DNA of 64,000 nucleotides from Paenibacillaceae bacterium. GTDB taxonomy: Bacteria; Bacillota; Bacilli; Paenibacillales; Paenibacillaceae. Below are positions 18,297-28,178 of this stretch, in pieces. A program made the translations under genes and the position numbers. Numbering within the stretch: the stretch's first letter is position 1; each line of letters begins with the position of its first letter. The stretch covers positions 90,948 to 154,947 of the forward strand of contig REGQ01000015.1 in assembly GCA_004134985.1 (NCBI GenBank). Direction: 5' to 3'. The notes below the pieces were generated by a model. The model saw only the letters and a program-made list of their open reading frames with translations, did no database searches and was not told where the DNA came from.

Positions 18297-19376
18297 TTAG
18301 TTGAAGTATACAGCTTGGCCAGTACGAGCAGACTCGTAGATGGCTTCAAGAATTTCCGAAACCACAAGCGCTTGCTCGGCAGTAACGACAAGATCCGTAT
18401 CGTTAATTACCGAATCGATCCATGCGCGTGCTTCCAGTTCAGCAGGATCTTCGGAGCTGCCTTCGTAGAAAGCTACGCCGCCGCTGTTCAATTCCACTTT
18501 GTTCACATAGAGACGGCTGTTGTGCTCGCCGTTGAAGCGAAGGCCATCCTTCATATCTGCGCCAGCTTTTGTTCCGCTCAGGGAAACTTTCGCCTCGTCG
18601 ATGTCAAGGGAGTTCAGTGCCCAGCTTGATTCCAATACGATCGATGCGCCGTTCTCCATTGTGATCATTGCGAATGCAGAATCTTCAACGGTGAATTTGG
18701 CCGGGTCCCAAGGTCCCCAAGCATTGGCAGCATTCTCGTTCTGGGACAGCTTGTGGTAAGTACGTCCAAGAACAGCTTTCGGCTTGTAGTTGTCCATCAT
18801 CCACAGCGCAAGGTCAAGCGCATGCGTACCGATATCGATGAGCGGTCCTCCGCCTTGTTTTTCCTCGTCCAGGAATACGCCCCATGTAGGTACAGCACGA
18901 CGACGGATCGCATGGGCTTTAGCATAGTAAACTTCACCCAGCTCGCCGCTTTGACACGCTTGTTTCAAGTAACGGCTGTCCGCACGGAAACGGTTTTGGT
19001 AGCCGATGCTCAATTTTTTGCCAGTGCGCTTGGCAACTTCCAGCATTTTGCGCGCGTCAGCAGCCGTTTTAGCCATTGGCTTCTCACACATTACATGCTT
19101 GCCAGCTTCCAGAGCAGCGATTGCAATCTCAGCGTGGGAATCGTTTGGCGTACATACATGCACAACCTCAATGGAAGGGTCCTGCAGCAGATCATGATAG
19201 TTTTCATAAACAGCGGATTCGTTATTGCCATATTTATTTTTAGCGTCTTCTGCACGATCGCGAACGATATCGCAGAATGCCACCATTTGTGCTTCTTTTA
19301 CTTTAGCCAGGCTTGGCATATGTTTGCCAGTTGCAATACCACCACAGCCGATAATACCGACTTTAACTTGCGTCAT
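18297..19376 (-). CDS. Gfo/Idh/MocA-family sugar oxidoreductase
   Basis: 359 residues. Rossmann motif GIIGCGGIATGKHMPSL binds NAD(P). CEKPMAKT holds the conserved lysine. DIGTHALDLALWMMD carries the active-site histidine. These enzymes oxidise inositols, sugars or their derivatives. The substrate cannot be read from sequence. Start at 19376 (MTQVKVG) has AAGGAGG 8 bases upstream; the upstream in-frame ATG gives an atypical extension. It is monocistronic with its own terminator and is divergent from an AraC regulator, its likely controller. Confidence 0.92.
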   Translation of the reverse strand: MTQVKVGIIGCGGIATGKHMPSLAKVKEAQMVAFCDIVRDRAEDAKNKYGNNESAVYENYHDLLQDPSIEVVHVCTPNDSHAEIAIAALEAGKHVMCEKPMAKTAADARKMLEVAKRTGKKLSIGYQNRFRADSRYLKQACQSGELGEVYYAKAHAIRRRAVPTWGVFLDEEKQGGGPLIDIGTHALDLALWMMDNYKPKAVLGRTYHKLSQNENAANAWGPWDPAKFTVEDSAFAMITMENGASIVLESSWALNSLDIDEAKVSLSGTKAGADMKDGLRFNGEHNSRLYVNKVELNSGGVAFYEGSSEDPAELEARAWIDSVINDTDLVVTAEQALVVSEILEAIYESARTGQAVYFN

Positions 19377-19541
19377 TCGTATTTCCTCCTTAAATTTGTT
19401 TAAAATTGGCTTTTTCATTCGCCTAATTTAGAAACTGTTGACACAGTAACACTAGAATATAGTATAGTCAAACTAACAAGAAAAAGAAATGATCATTATA
19501 GCGCAGCTTTTATGCGATTTTGCTACTCGGGGGGTTATACC

Positions 19542-20411
19542 TTGGAAATTATAAAGGAAGAAGTCGGTTATGAAAACCCTCTTTTGTCATTGAAAGTCTT
19601 TCAGAATATCCGGAATGTGGACGCAACCATCACCTGGCACTACCATCCTGAACTGGAGATGCTGCTGGTCAAGGAAGGACGCCTTGATGTGGACATCGGC
19701 GACGATTATTATTCACTGAACGCCGGCGATGTTGCGATCATCGGCTCCTCGCAGCTCCATCGCGACCGCAGCTTTGGCAATCCGCTTCGCTATACGGTGC
19801 TGCAATTCGATCTGGATCAGTTTTTTGATCACAGTACAATCCCTTATATGCGGTACTTTGCCGAAGCCAAGCATCCATTAAGCCGTGCCAACTATATTTT
19901 TCAGGAAAATCCCGAAGTAAAGCGGCATATCGCCGAGACCATCGAGCAGATTCATCTGGAGGCTTTCAACAAAACGACCGGGTACGAACTGGCGGTCAGT
20001 ATGCTGATCAAGAAAATTTTACTGCTGCTGCTGCGCAATGACCCGCGTAAAGTGTTGGCTGAACGCGATAACTTCGACCGGATTCGTCTTAAGCCTGTCC
20101 TCGATTATGTAGAAGAGCGGCTGACTGACCGCATTCAGGTTGATGAAGTATGCAGCCTGGCGAATATGAGCTACTACTATTTTGTGAAGTTTTTCAAAAA
20201 ATCAGTCGGACTTTCTTTCACCGAATACGTAAACTACCGAAAAATTAAATGGGCCGAACGAATTCTGCTCACCAAGGATCTCAGCATTTCAGAGGTTGGA
20301 GAGCAAATCGGCATGCCCAATATGGCCCATTTCTATAAAATGTTCAAAAAGTACAATAACTGTTCTCCCAAAGAATTTCAAAAACGAATGTTGTCCTGGG
20401 AGAAAGTTTAA
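19542..20411 (+). CDS. AraC-family transcriptional regulator with N-terminal cupin
   Basis: 289 residues from TTG at 19542, chosen because GGGGGG ends about 7 bases upstream. An ATG at 19512 would add ten residues but has no SD. An N-terminal cupin (WHYHPELEMLLVKEGRLDVDIGDDYYSLNAGDVAIIGSSQLHR) is followed by two helix-turn-helix motifs (VDEVCSLANMSYYYFVKFFKKSVGLSFTEYV; ISEVGEQIGMPNMAHFYKMFKKY). It is divergent from the oxidoreductase and probably activates it in response to a sugar. Confidence 0.88.
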   Translation: MEIIKEEVGYENPLLSLKVFQNIRNVDATITWHYHPELEMLLVKEGRLDVDIGDDYYSLNAGDVAIIGSSQLHRDRSFGNPLRYTVLQFDLDQFFDHSTIPYMRYFAEAKHPLSRANYIFQENPEVKRHIAETIEQIHLEAFNKTTGYELAVSMLIKKILLLLLRNDPRKVLAERDNFDRIRLKPVLDYVEERLTDRIQVDEVCSLANMSYYYFVKFFKKSVGLSFTEYVNYRKIKWAERILLTKDLSISEVGEQIGMPNMAHFYKMFKKYNNCSPKEFQKRMLSWEKV

Positions 20412-20492
20412 AGCGAGCGCTTCTTCACTTCTGCCTGGATCGAATGCGCTAATTCCAGTGAGCTGGCGCAGCCCAAGGGCTTTGCTATTCCG

Positions 20493-21212
20493 TTATTTGG
20501 AAGAAGGCAGCCCTTTGGGAATGACCAGTTTGTAACCCACGCCCCGAATCGATTCTATCTGCACCGATTTTTGGCCAAGCTCCAGCTTTTTGCGCAGCGA
20601 GCTGACATGCACATCGACAGTACGTTGTCCGCCGATATAGTCAAAGCCCCAGACGATGTTCATCAGATTGTCGCGGGTGACAACAATCCCCGGGTGCTCA
20701 AGCAAATACAGCAGCACCTCAAACTCTTTGGGACGCAGCGGTATCAGTTCCCCGCTGATCGTCACCTCGTATTTGTCCGGGTAAATCGTCAATTCCCCCA
20801 CTGAGATGACATTGCCTGCCGCTGCAGGCGCTTCGAACTTTCCGTTGGTCGAGCGGCGAAGCACTGCCGACACGCGGGCCAGCAATTCTGCCACTCCAAA
20901 CGGCTTCGTAATATAATCATCGGCACCGTATTTCAATCCCTGAACGACTTCCTCTTCCGCATTGCGCGCCGTCAGGACAATAACCGGTGTTTTCTGTCCT
21001 TCCTGCCGCAGCCGCTTCAGCACTTCGAAGCCATTCATGCCAGGTAGCATAATGTCCAGAATAATGAGATCAAACGGTTGTCTGAGCGCAAGCTGCAATC
21101 CTTCAGCACCGTGGTCAGCTACCGCAATTTCATAACCGTCCTGTGATAAATTGTAAGAAAGCAGCCGCGCCAACGTCGGTTCATCCTCAACAATGAGTAT
21201 TTTGAGCGACAT
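20493..21212 (-). CDS. PhoP-like OmpR-family response regulator
   Basis: 239 residues. The receiver domain has acidic pocket EDE (~10), phosphorylated Asp in LIILDIMLPGMNG, the T of LTA and K of TKPF. The C-terminal OmpR winged helix reads LRPKEFEVLLYLLEHPG and GGQRTVDVHVSSLRKKLE. It is very similar in style to PhoP of phosphate starvation. It follows the kinase gene by 68 bp, the reverse of the usual phoP-phoR order. SD GGGGG lies 6 bases before the ATG. Confidence 0.88.
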   Translation of the reverse strand: MSLKILIVEDEPTLARLLSYNLSQDGYEIAVADHGAEGLQLALRQPFDLIILDIMLPGMNGFEVLKRLRQEGQKTPVIVLTARNAEEEVVQGLKYGADDYITKPFGVAELLARVSAVLRRSTNGKFEAPAAAGNVISVGELTIYPDKYEVTISGELIPLRPKEFEVLLYLLEHPGIVVTRDNLMNIVWGFDYIGGQRTVDVHVSSLRKKLELGQKSVQIESIRGVGYKLVIPKGLPSSK

Positions 21213-21280
21213 GTAAAACCCCCAGCTTCGCGAATATCGTCGCGGATTCGTACCACTTTATTGTTAACACTTTGTTTCAA

Positions 21281-23122
21281 TCATATCATACCTTGAACAA
21301 TCGGCAATTCAAATACAAATGTTGAACCGGCCCCGACCGTGCTTTCCACCGTAATTGTCCCCTCATGCAGCTCGATCAGATGTTTTACAATGGACAGCCC
21401 AAGCCCCGTACCGCCGGAGCTTCGGGAGCGAGCCTTATCCACCCGGTAAAAACGTTCAAAAATCCGGGGCAAATCTTTGCGCGGGATACCGATACCCGTA
21501 TCAGAAATCCGGAACCGCATCAGATCGCAATCATCGCCGATTGGATCTGTGCTCCCTCCGAGAGCTGCTTGTCTTGCAGCTTCCGACTGTGCCGGCTCAA
21601 TCACAAGCGAGACCCGGCCGCCCTCCGGTGTATAGTTGATTCCGTTGGATAGCAGGTTCAATACGACTTGACGCAGCCGATCTTCGTCAGCTTCCATATA
21701 TAAGCCATCCTCTACCTTTACCTCAAGCGTAATTTGCTTGCGCTCGGCTTCAGACTGCAGCACTTCCAGCGTCTTGGCGGCAAATGAAGACAGCTCAATT
21801 GGCGAAAATTGCAATGGAATCCGTCTGGATTCGACTTTGGACAACTCAAGTATATCACCGATCAGCCGGTTCAAGCGCTCGCTCTCATCATAAATAATTT
21901 GCAAAAATGATCTTGCGGTCTCCGGATCATTGACTGCCCCGCCAAGCAATGTTTCCGCGAAGCCTTTAACCGCAGCTATCGGCGTTTTTAGTTCATGGGA
22001 GACGTTGGCTACAAATTCGCTGCGCATCCGTTCCAGACGACGAATCGCTGATACATCCTGCAGCACAAGCAGCACGCCGCCGAACTCTTCCCGCCCCTGA
22101 AATACAGGCACCAGGTTCAGTTCCAGCAGCCGTTCCTCCGGGTAATGAATCGAAATCTCATCATGCCTCGGGGTACGCGATTCCAGCCCTTCCTCAATAA
22201 AGCGGATGAACTGGGCGCGCTGCTTCGCCTCCGTGTAATGCCGCCCGGTAAGGCTGCTGGCCGGCACGCCAAGCACCTCTTCCGCACGCCTGTTCATCAA
22301 CGCCACGATCCCGTTATGATCGATCATCACAATCCCGTTAATCATATTGTCGAGCACACTCTCCAGTTGGGTTTCGTTCTGCCTGATCCGGCGCAGCTGA
22401 TTGGTCAGGCTTTCCGCCATCGCGTTGATGGAATGTCCCAGTTCCCCAATCTCATCGGAGCTCTTAATCGACACACGCGCATGATAGTCCAAATTTTCAA
22501 TTCGCTTGGCGACACGCGAGATTTGCTCGATCGGACGGGTTAGGCCCAGCGCAATCCGGTAACTGATCGCCGCTGTAATGATGAACAGGATCAGCAAGCC
22601 CGCCAGCAATACGAGCCAAAGCTGCCGGATGCTGGCTTCAACCTGGCTTAAATTCATAGCGAGCCGGATAATGCCGGATTGCGAATCGTCAATTGACCAG
22701 GGAATCGCCACATACATTAAATTCGCTTCCGTCGTTTCACTTCTGCGAATGTCACGCCCGACACCCGATTTGCGGGCTTGTTTCACTTCAATACGCTGCT
22801 CATGATTTTCCATCGTGTGCGGGTCATGATCGGAATCGCCAAGCACCGTGCCGTCGTTCTGAATGAAAGTGACCCGCTCGCCAGTGATGAGCTTGATTTT
22901 GCGCGCTTCCTCTGTGAAGTAAGAGAAGAGCTTCTCCGGCTCTCCACTCTCCCAGACACTTGAAGCTGCAATCATTTTCATTTCCCTCACCATACTATCC
23001 TGCAAGGAGTCCAATTGGCTGTCCTTGAATGACTTCGCCATGAACAGCCCCGCCGCGAGCACCGACAATCCTATTAATGAAATAATGATAAGCGTCAGCC
23101 GAACCCGAAAACTGTTCATCAT
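21281..23122 (-). CDS. PhoR-like sensor histidine kinase (dCache/HAMP/PAS)
   Basis: 613 residues. TM1 (~10-28), an extracytoplasmic sensor (~30-165), TM2 (~168-190), HAMP (LTRPIEQISRVAKRIENLDY), PAS (VLDNMINGIVMIDHNGIVALMN), HisKA (FVANVSHELKTPIAAVKGFAETLL) and HATPase_c (DEDRLRQVVLNLLSNGINYTPEGG, DTGIGIP, GGTGLGLSIVK). This is the PhoR/PnpS architecture. The ATG overlaps the stop of the BASS transporter gene by four bases, so the transporter and kinase are translationally coupled, which is unusual for PhoR. Confidence 0.88.
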   Translation of the reverse strand: MMNSFRVRLTLIIISLIGLSVLAAGLFMAKSFKDSQLDSLQDSMVREMKMIAASSVWESGEPEKLFSYFTEEARKIKLITGERVTFIQNDGTVLGDSDHDPHTMENHEQRIEVKQARKSGVGRDIRRSETTEANLMYVAIPWSIDDSQSGIIRLAMNLSQVEASIRQLWLVLLAGLLILFIITAAISYRIALGLTRPIEQISRVAKRIENLDYHARVSIKSSDEIGELGHSINAMAESLTNQLRRIRQNETQLESVLDNMINGIVMIDHNGIVALMNRRAEEVLGVPASSLTGRHYTEAKQRAQFIRFIEEGLESRTPRHDEISIHYPEERLLELNLVPVFQGREEFGGVLLVLQDVSAIRRLERMRSEFVANVSHELKTPIAAVKGFAETLLGGAVNDPETARSFLQIIYDESERLNRLIGDILELSKVESRRIPLQFSPIELSSFAAKTLEVLQSEAERKQITLEVKVEDGLYMEADEDRLRQVVLNLLSNGINYTPEGGRVSLVIEPAQSEAARQAALGGSTDPIGDDCDLMRFRISDTGIGIPRKDLPRIFERFYRVDKARSRSSGGTGLGLSIVKHLIELHEGTITVESTVGAGSTFVFELPIVQGMI

Positions 23123-24096
23123 TGTCTGATCACAACCTGATTGTTATTCTTGTTACGTGCAAACCAGTGCTGCAAAATATAGTGGTGCACCGTCGCAAGC
23201 GGCTGCTGTATGAGAATGGACAGCACGACTGGCACGGCCGCTAGCGGACTGAAATAGCCAAGCGCCAGCACAATGCCTAACGATATGTTGCGCATGCCGA
23301 CAGCATAGGAAATCGTCGTCATCATTTCACGGTTGCGCAGCGGCAGCGCCCCCAGCACGCCGAACAAATAGCATAAAACAACCAGCACAACAACAAGCGG
23401 CACCAGACGCGCCATATCGCTTTTGAGTACGGCGACATGCGGTGCGATTGCCGAGGCGTTGAGCGCAACGACCGATACGAAGCAAAGTTTCGAAACCGGC
23501 GCAGCATATGGCTTGACCTTATCCTGGATCCGGCCACCGGTCAATTCATGAAGCAGCACGCCGACGATCGTAGGCAGCACGACAATGATGAACAGATCGG
23601 TCATAATCTTGGCTGTCTCAAGCTCCACTACCGTTCCAAACAGCAGATGCAGCCCAGCCGGGACGATGACGGGACTTAGCGCCGAATCGATAACGATTAG
23701 TGCCAGCATCAGCGGGACGCTGCCGCCGGAGAGACCTACCCAGATCACGGAGGAAATGCCAAGCGGAATCAGCGTAAACAAGACAAAGCCGACAACGTAT
23801 GGCGAGTCGCTCCCGAACAAGGCTGAGCCAAGCGCCAGCGCAACCAGCGGCAATATCAGATGAGCGATCGCAAGCGTCCATACGATGGCCAGCGGACGGC
23901 GCACAGCCTGATGCAGCTGTTGGATTCCACACCCAACAGCCATTGTGAGCGTCACAAAGGCAAATAAATAAGGAACCGAATCAATAAAGCGGATCAATTG
24001 ATCCGATAGCAGAAAACCAAACACCAGCGAGGCCGGGATAATGAGAAACATCCACTGTTCAAACCGCCGGTTAAAAGCTAGACCAAAAGATTGCAT
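23119..24096 (-). CDS. Bile acid:sodium symporter (BASS) family transporter
   Basis: 325 residues, about ten membrane helices (MFLIIPASLVFGFLL, LFAFVTLTMAVGCGIQQLHQAV, VGFVLFTLIPLGISSVIWVGLSGG). The G-rich cross-over helices are typical of BASS/YocS-like Na+-coupled organic anion carriers; an arsenite-carrier identity is less likely. Start at 24096 (GGGGG about 10 bases upstream). An earlier in-frame ATG at 24138 would add 14 residues. It is coupled by overlap to the PhoR-like kinase, hinting that the kinase senses or controls the carried substrate. Confidence 0.8.
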   Translation of the reverse strand: MQSFGLAFNRRFEQWMFLIIPASLVFGFLLSDQLIRFIDSVPYLFAFVTLTMAVGCGIQQLHQAVRRPLAIVWTLAIAHLILPLVALALGSALFGSDSPYVVGFVLFTLIPLGISSVIWVGLSGGSVPLMLALIVIDSALSPVIVPAGLHLLFGTVVELETAKIMTDLFIIVVLPTIVGVLLHELTGGRIQDKVKPYAAPVSKLCFVSVVALNASAIAPHVAVLKSDMARLVPLVVVLVVLCYLFGVLGALPLRNREMMTTISYAVGMRNISLGIVLALGYFSPLAAVPVVLSILIQQPLATVHHYILQHWFARNKNNNQVVIRQ

Positions 24097-24248
24097 GCTG
24101 CGTAACCCCCGCTTATTGTGGCTGACGAAAGCTGTCATTACTTGCCTTGGATGCTGCTCTGGCCGCTTCCTCGAATTAACTATATAATAGCATAGAACGT
24201 TCGCCTCGGCATACGGGCGGACAACATTCAAGACAGGAAGTGAACGTT

Positions 24249-24860
24249 GTGGAAAGTCATTTTGTTGCCTATATGTACCGTTTGCGCTACATTGAGCGTT
24301 GGAGTCTGATGCGCAACACAACACGAGAATCCGTCGCCGAGCATTCATACCATGTCGCCCTGCTTGTCCATATGCTGTGCGAAATCGGCAATCATTTGTT
24401 CAATCGCAATCTTAACGCCGACCGCGCAGCCGCAATGGCGCTGTTTCACGATGCGACCGAGGTGTTCACAGGAGATATCCCTACGCCGGTCAAGCATCAC
24501 AACCCCAAGATGCTCGCAAGCTTTCGGGAAATCGAAGGAATGGCCGCAGAACGGCTGCTCGGAATGGTGCCCGAGCCGTTGAAAGCGACCTACGCTCCGC
24601 TGCTCCAGGGCGGCGCAGGCGCACATGCAACTGCAGATCCCATCGATAAGGAACTGCTGCGCTATCTAAAAGCCGCTGATCTGCTTGATGCCTATCTGAA
24701 ATGTGTAACCGAGCTTTCCGCAGGCAACAAGGAGTTTGCGGTTGCCAAAGGCCAGACCGAACAGAAACTTGCAAGCTTGCAAATGGCTGAGGTGCAATGG
24801 TTTATGACCCGCCTCGCGCCCAGCTTCGGCAAAACGCTGGACGAGCTGTCCGAACCGTAA
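24249..24860 (+). CDS. HD-domain 5'-deoxynucleotidase (YfbR-like)
   Basis: 203 residues. ERWSLMRNTTRESVAEHSYHVAL and MALFHDATEVFTGDIPTPVK carry the HD metal ligands and the substrate arginine/glutamate residues of YfbR, which dephosphorylates deoxyribonucleoside 5'-monophosphates. GTG at 24249 is preferred: AGGA lies about 10 bases before it, while the earlier in-frame GTG at 24240 is directly on top of the SD. Divergent from the BASS gene. Confidence 0.9.
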   Translation: MESHFVAYMYRLRYIERWSLMRNTTRESVAEHSYHVALLVHMLCEIGNHLFNRNLNADRAAAMALFHDATEVFTGDIPTPVKHHNPKMLASFREIEGMAAERLLGMVPEPLKATYAPLLQGGAGAHATADPIDKELLRYLKAADLLDAYLKCVTELSAGNKEFAVAKGQTEQKLASLQMAEVQWFMTRLAPSFGKTLDELSEP

Positions 24861-24965
24861 GCGGAGGTGCCGTCTTATCCCGATCGCACCCCCTCCCTTT
24901 ACTTCAAGGACGATTCGCGGGTCAGCAACCCGCCCGCGAACCGCCGTTTGCCTGCTTGCGCTGCT

Positions 24966-25229
24966 TCATTCGCGGCTTTTCTGGCGTCCATCCTCTTCAG
25001 ACCAGCGCAGCTTCAATACGGATTCGCGAACTGCGCGGTACAATTCCTGCCACTGTGGATCGGCCTGCTTCGGCAGCCCGTGAAGCGGCTGTTCACGCTT
25101 CGCCGCAAATGCCGCCTCTTCGCTCCCTTGTTCATTATCCACTTGTTCCCTATCATGGACACGCTCGATGGCATTCAATGTTTCCTTGCCATCGCGTACT
25201 GTCTTGCCCCAATCTTCCTGCTCCGGCAT
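24966..25229 (-). CDS. Small hydrophilic protein downstream of the SNF2 helicase
   Basis: 87 residues, very charged (many E, K, R), probably helical and soluble, no recognised domain. It starts 30 bp after the helicase stop on the same strand, with GGAAGGGGG 9 bases before the ATG. This makes it more credible than the two plus-strand readings over the same bases, which have no SD. Function unknown. Inference: last cistron of the SNF2 operon. Confidence 0.5.
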   Translation of the reverse strand: MPEQEDWGKTVRDGKETLNAIERVHDREQVDNEQGSEEAAFAAKREQPLHGLPKQADPQWQELYRAVRESVLKLRWSEEDGRQKSRE

Positions 25230-25259
25230 TGCCGTATGCCCCCTTCCGGGCGTTATCGC

Positions 25260-28178
25260 TTATTCGTCCCCTTGCAGCCAAGTTTTGCGCAAGGTGAACA
25301 ACTCCGCCAGCTCATCTCCGGACAACTCGGTAATCCAACTCTCTGATTGCCCGACAACCTGGTCGTTCAATGACTGTTTGCGGTCAATCATCTCATCGAT
25401 TTTTTCTTCCAATGTGCCGAGCGTAACAAATTTATAGACCTGCACATTTTTCGTCTGGCCAATTCGAAACGAGCGGTCTGTCGCCTGATTTTCCACTGCG
25501 GGATTCCACCAGCGGTCGAAATGAATAACGTGGTTCGCTGCTGTCAGATTAAGCCCTGTTCCTCCTGCTTTCAAGGAAAGCACGAATGCACAGCGCTCCA
25601 GTCCCTGATCCTGGAACTCTTCGATCATGTTATCTCGTCCCGCTTTATCGACGCCGCCATGCAAATAGGGTACCGTCATCCCGAGTTTTTCCTGAATCAT
25701 GCGCTGAATAACGCGTCCCATTCCAACAAACTGGGTGAAGATAAGGCAGCGCTCCCCTTCCGCTGCAATTTCCTCCACCATTTCCATCAAGCGGACGAGT
25801 TTATTGGAGCGGGCAAGCTGCCACTCCTGCTGATTGCGTTCCTGCGCACCAAGCAGCAGAGCCGGATGGTTGCAGAGCTGCTTGAGCTTCGTTAAAGAAG
25901 CCAGGATAAGGCCGCGGCGCTGCATTGGCGAGAGCGTATCGAGCTGCTCCAGCAAACCGCTCACAATGTTTTCATAAAGCCCTCCCTGCTCGGCTGTCAA
26001 GGAGATATAGGTTTTCAGTTCGTTTTTTTCCGGCAGCGAGAGCTGGATGTCCGGATCTTTCTTTAGTCTGCGCAGCATGAACGGTTTTACAACACGCTGC
26101 AGTTGTCTGATCAACGCTTCATCACGTGTTTTTTCAATCGGCTGCACAACTTCGCGTCTGAACTGCAGCAGTGTTCCCAAATAACCCGGATTTAAAAAAT
26201 CGTAAATCGACCATAGCTCTGTCATCCGGTTTTCCATCGGCGTCCCCGTCAGCGCGATTCGGTGAAACGACGGGATATTGCGAATTGCCGCCGATTGTTT
26301 GGTATACACGTTTTTAATGTTTTGCGCTTCATCAAGACATAGACAGTTCCATTCCACCGTGCACAAGTCATCTTCATCAAGCGCTGCCAGCGGATAGGAG
26401 GTAATCACAAGGTCAATGCCATGCAGTGAATCTGCAAAGCTGTCGCCCTTTGATCTGCGCGGCCCATAGTGCAGCGCAACCCGCAAGGAAGGCGCGAACC
26501 GGTTCAGCTCCTTCTCCCAGTTGCCGAGCACCGAAGTCGGGCAGATCAGCAGGGATGGGCGCTGTTCGTAGCCGTCGGAACCTGTCGCAGCTTGCAGTGC
26601 TTTAATGTGGAGCAGATACGCGGTGAACTGAATTGTTTTGCCAAGCCCCATATCGTCCGCCAGACAGCCGCCAAGACCAAAACGGCGTAAAAATACAAGC
26701 CATGAAACACCTTGCAACTGGTAAGGACGCAATTCGCCAATAAAGTCAGCCGGCTTCCCCACCATGGGCAGCCGCGAGATCGACTCCAGTTGTTCCAGCC
26801 AGTTTTGCAGATGATCATTCAACTCAATCTCTGTCCCAAGCGAGTGCTCCTCAGCCTCATCCATCTCGCTGGCTGGCTGTTCGCCGCGCAGCACCATCGC
26901 AAGGATATCCCGAAAGGACATGCCGCGCTGCTTCTTTCGCGCGCCAATAAAACTTTTCAATTCCTGAAGATCAGCCGGATCGAGATGAATCCATTCCTCA
27001 TTCATTCGAATAAGACGTTTGTTCTCGGCCGCAATCCGGCTGAACTCCTCTTCTGTCAAATCAAGATTTCCAATGGCTAATTTCCAGTCAAAGTTGACAA
27101 TTTGATCAAGTCCGAACATCGGCTCCGCGGCCGAACCGACAGAGGATTTCACTTTTGCTTTCCATCTTACTTTACGTCGGCGAACCGCTTCCCACCAGCC
27201 AGGCAGCAGCACTGAACAGCCGGACTGTAACAGACGAATGCTATCCTGTTCAAGAAATGCCCAAGCTTCTTCTTCGCTAAGGTCCATTCTGAGCCTGCCT
27301 CCGTCATCCGGGTCTCCCCGTTCCGGAAACACTTGCAGCCACTTTCGCTGTTCCTTCGCAATTCGTTCATCAAGCGTTTGACGCCAAAGTTCCGGCACAA
27401 TCTCGCTTTCATCGTCCGCTTCATAACCTGATGTCGCATAACGGATTCCGATTCGCCCCGCAGGCTGCTCCCGATCCTGAATAACGATGCGCAGCCGCCA
27501 GCCTTCTTGTTCCCCCTTCATCGGTTCAACAAGCTGCAGCAGCACACGGTATGGCGTATTATCCTGCTTCCATCCAATTGAAATCAGCCAATCCTCTTCA
27601 TCTTCTGTTCCAATCGGACCTGCTTTCATACTATGGCTGCTCCATAACTTCTCAAACGCCTCGAACGATCCGTCGCCCATTGCAATCGCATCGCTCACAG
27701 CCATGCTCAGCCAATCATTCCTTATCGCATCGGTAAGCTGAACTGCAGCCACACCCGGCTCGCCAGTGCTGCGGGCTTCTTCCGGATCAATGAGACGTTT
27801 CCATTGGCCGCCGCCCCCGCTGCGCCAACCGGACAGATCAGGCACGAAACGCCCCTCGATCATCGCTTCCCGTATAAGCCCTGCTTCTGCCATGTAGGCT
27901 TGCATTCTCACCGACCATTCGATCTGAATGAACGATACCGGCTTTGGCTTTGAGAGATAGTCCATAGCATGCAGCGCGCCAACTAACAATCCCGGTCGTC
28001 CGTCAACTGTCTTGTCCGTAACTTCTGTTCCGAACCACGAGCCTTCATGCCATGCAAACAGCATGTTTTTCAGCCGCTGCCACGTCCCGTTCCAGCCAAC
28101 TGCACTTATCCATAGTCCTTCACCTTCAAGCCAGTGCCCGTCGATCAGCCATGTTAAATTGCTTTTTGCTCCGGTCAT
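25260..28178 (-). CDS. SNF2/RapA-type helicase-like ATPase (YwqA-like)
   Basis: 972 residues. The N-terminal ~470 residues are the bacterial SNF2-associated region. Motor lobe 1 has LADDMGLGKTIQ (motif I), LLICPTSVLGNWEKE (Ia), CLDEAQNIKN (II) and LTGTPMENR (III). Lobe 2 has LIFTQFVGMG, GGTGLNLTAANHVIHFD (V) and DRSFRIGQ (VI). ATP-dependent DNA translocase of unknown cellular role. ATG at 28178 overlaps the upstream gene by ATGA, so the two are coupled, as the ywqA/ywqB pair in Bacillus. Confidence 0.92.
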   Translation of the reverse strand: MTGAKSNLTWLIDGHWLEGEGLWISAVGWNGTWQRLKNMLFAWHEGSWFGTEVTDKTVDGRPGLLVGALHAMDYLSKPKPVSFIQIEWSVRMQAYMAEAGLIREAMIEGRFVPDLSGWRSGGGGQWKRLIDPEEARSTGEPGVAAVQLTDAIRNDWLSMAVSDAIAMGDGSFEAFEKLWSSHSMKAGPIGTEDEEDWLISIGWKQDNTPYRVLLQLVEPMKGEQEGWRLRIVIQDREQPAGRIGIRYATSGYEADDESEIVPELWRQTLDERIAKEQRKWLQVFPERGDPDDGGRLRMDLSEEEAWAFLEQDSIRLLQSGCSVLLPGWWEAVRRRKVRWKAKVKSSVGSAAEPMFGLDQIVNFDWKLAIGNLDLTEEEFSRIAAENKRLIRMNEEWIHLDPADLQELKSFIGARKKQRGMSFRDILAMVLRGEQPASEMDEAEEHSLGTEIELNDHLQNWLEQLESISRLPMVGKPADFIGELRPYQLQGVSWLVFLRRFGLGGCLADDMGLGKTIQFTAYLLHIKALQAATGSDGYEQRPSLLICPTSVLGNWEKELNRFAPSLRVALHYGPRRSKGDSFADSLHGIDLVITSYPLAALDEDDLCTVEWNCLCLDEAQNIKNVYTKQSAAIRNIPSFHRIALTGTPMENRMTELWSIYDFLNPGYLGTLLQFRREVVQPIEKTRDEALIRQLQRVVKPFMLRRLKKDPDIQLSLPEKNELKTYISLTAEQGGLYENIVSGLLEQLDTLSPMQRRGLILASLTKLKQLCNHPALLLGAQERNQQEWQLARSNKLVRLMEMVEEIAAEGERCLIFTQFVGMGRVIQRMIQEKLGMTVPYLHGGVDKAGRDNMIEEFQDQGLERCAFVLSLKAGGTGLNLTAANHVIHFDRWWNPAVENQATDRSFRIGQTKNVQVYKFVTLGTLEEKIDEMIDRKQSLNDQVVGQSESWITELSGDELAELFTLRKTWLQGDE

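Noticed and set aside
20471..20520. Inverted repeat CCCAAGGGCT / AGCCCTTTGGG as terminator
   Set aside because: The right arm is inside the response regulator gene and the 27-base loop and missing T-tract make termination unlikely.
24914..24940. Stem TTCGCGGG/CCCGCGAA after the YfbR-like gene
   Set aside because: A real inverted repeat but with no T-tract on either strand; not called a terminator.
24797..25346. Two plus-strand frames of 166 and 159 residues after the YfbR-like gene
   Set aside because: No SD, start within or at the end of the YfbR gene, P/R/C-rich; the minus-strand 87-residue frame fits better.
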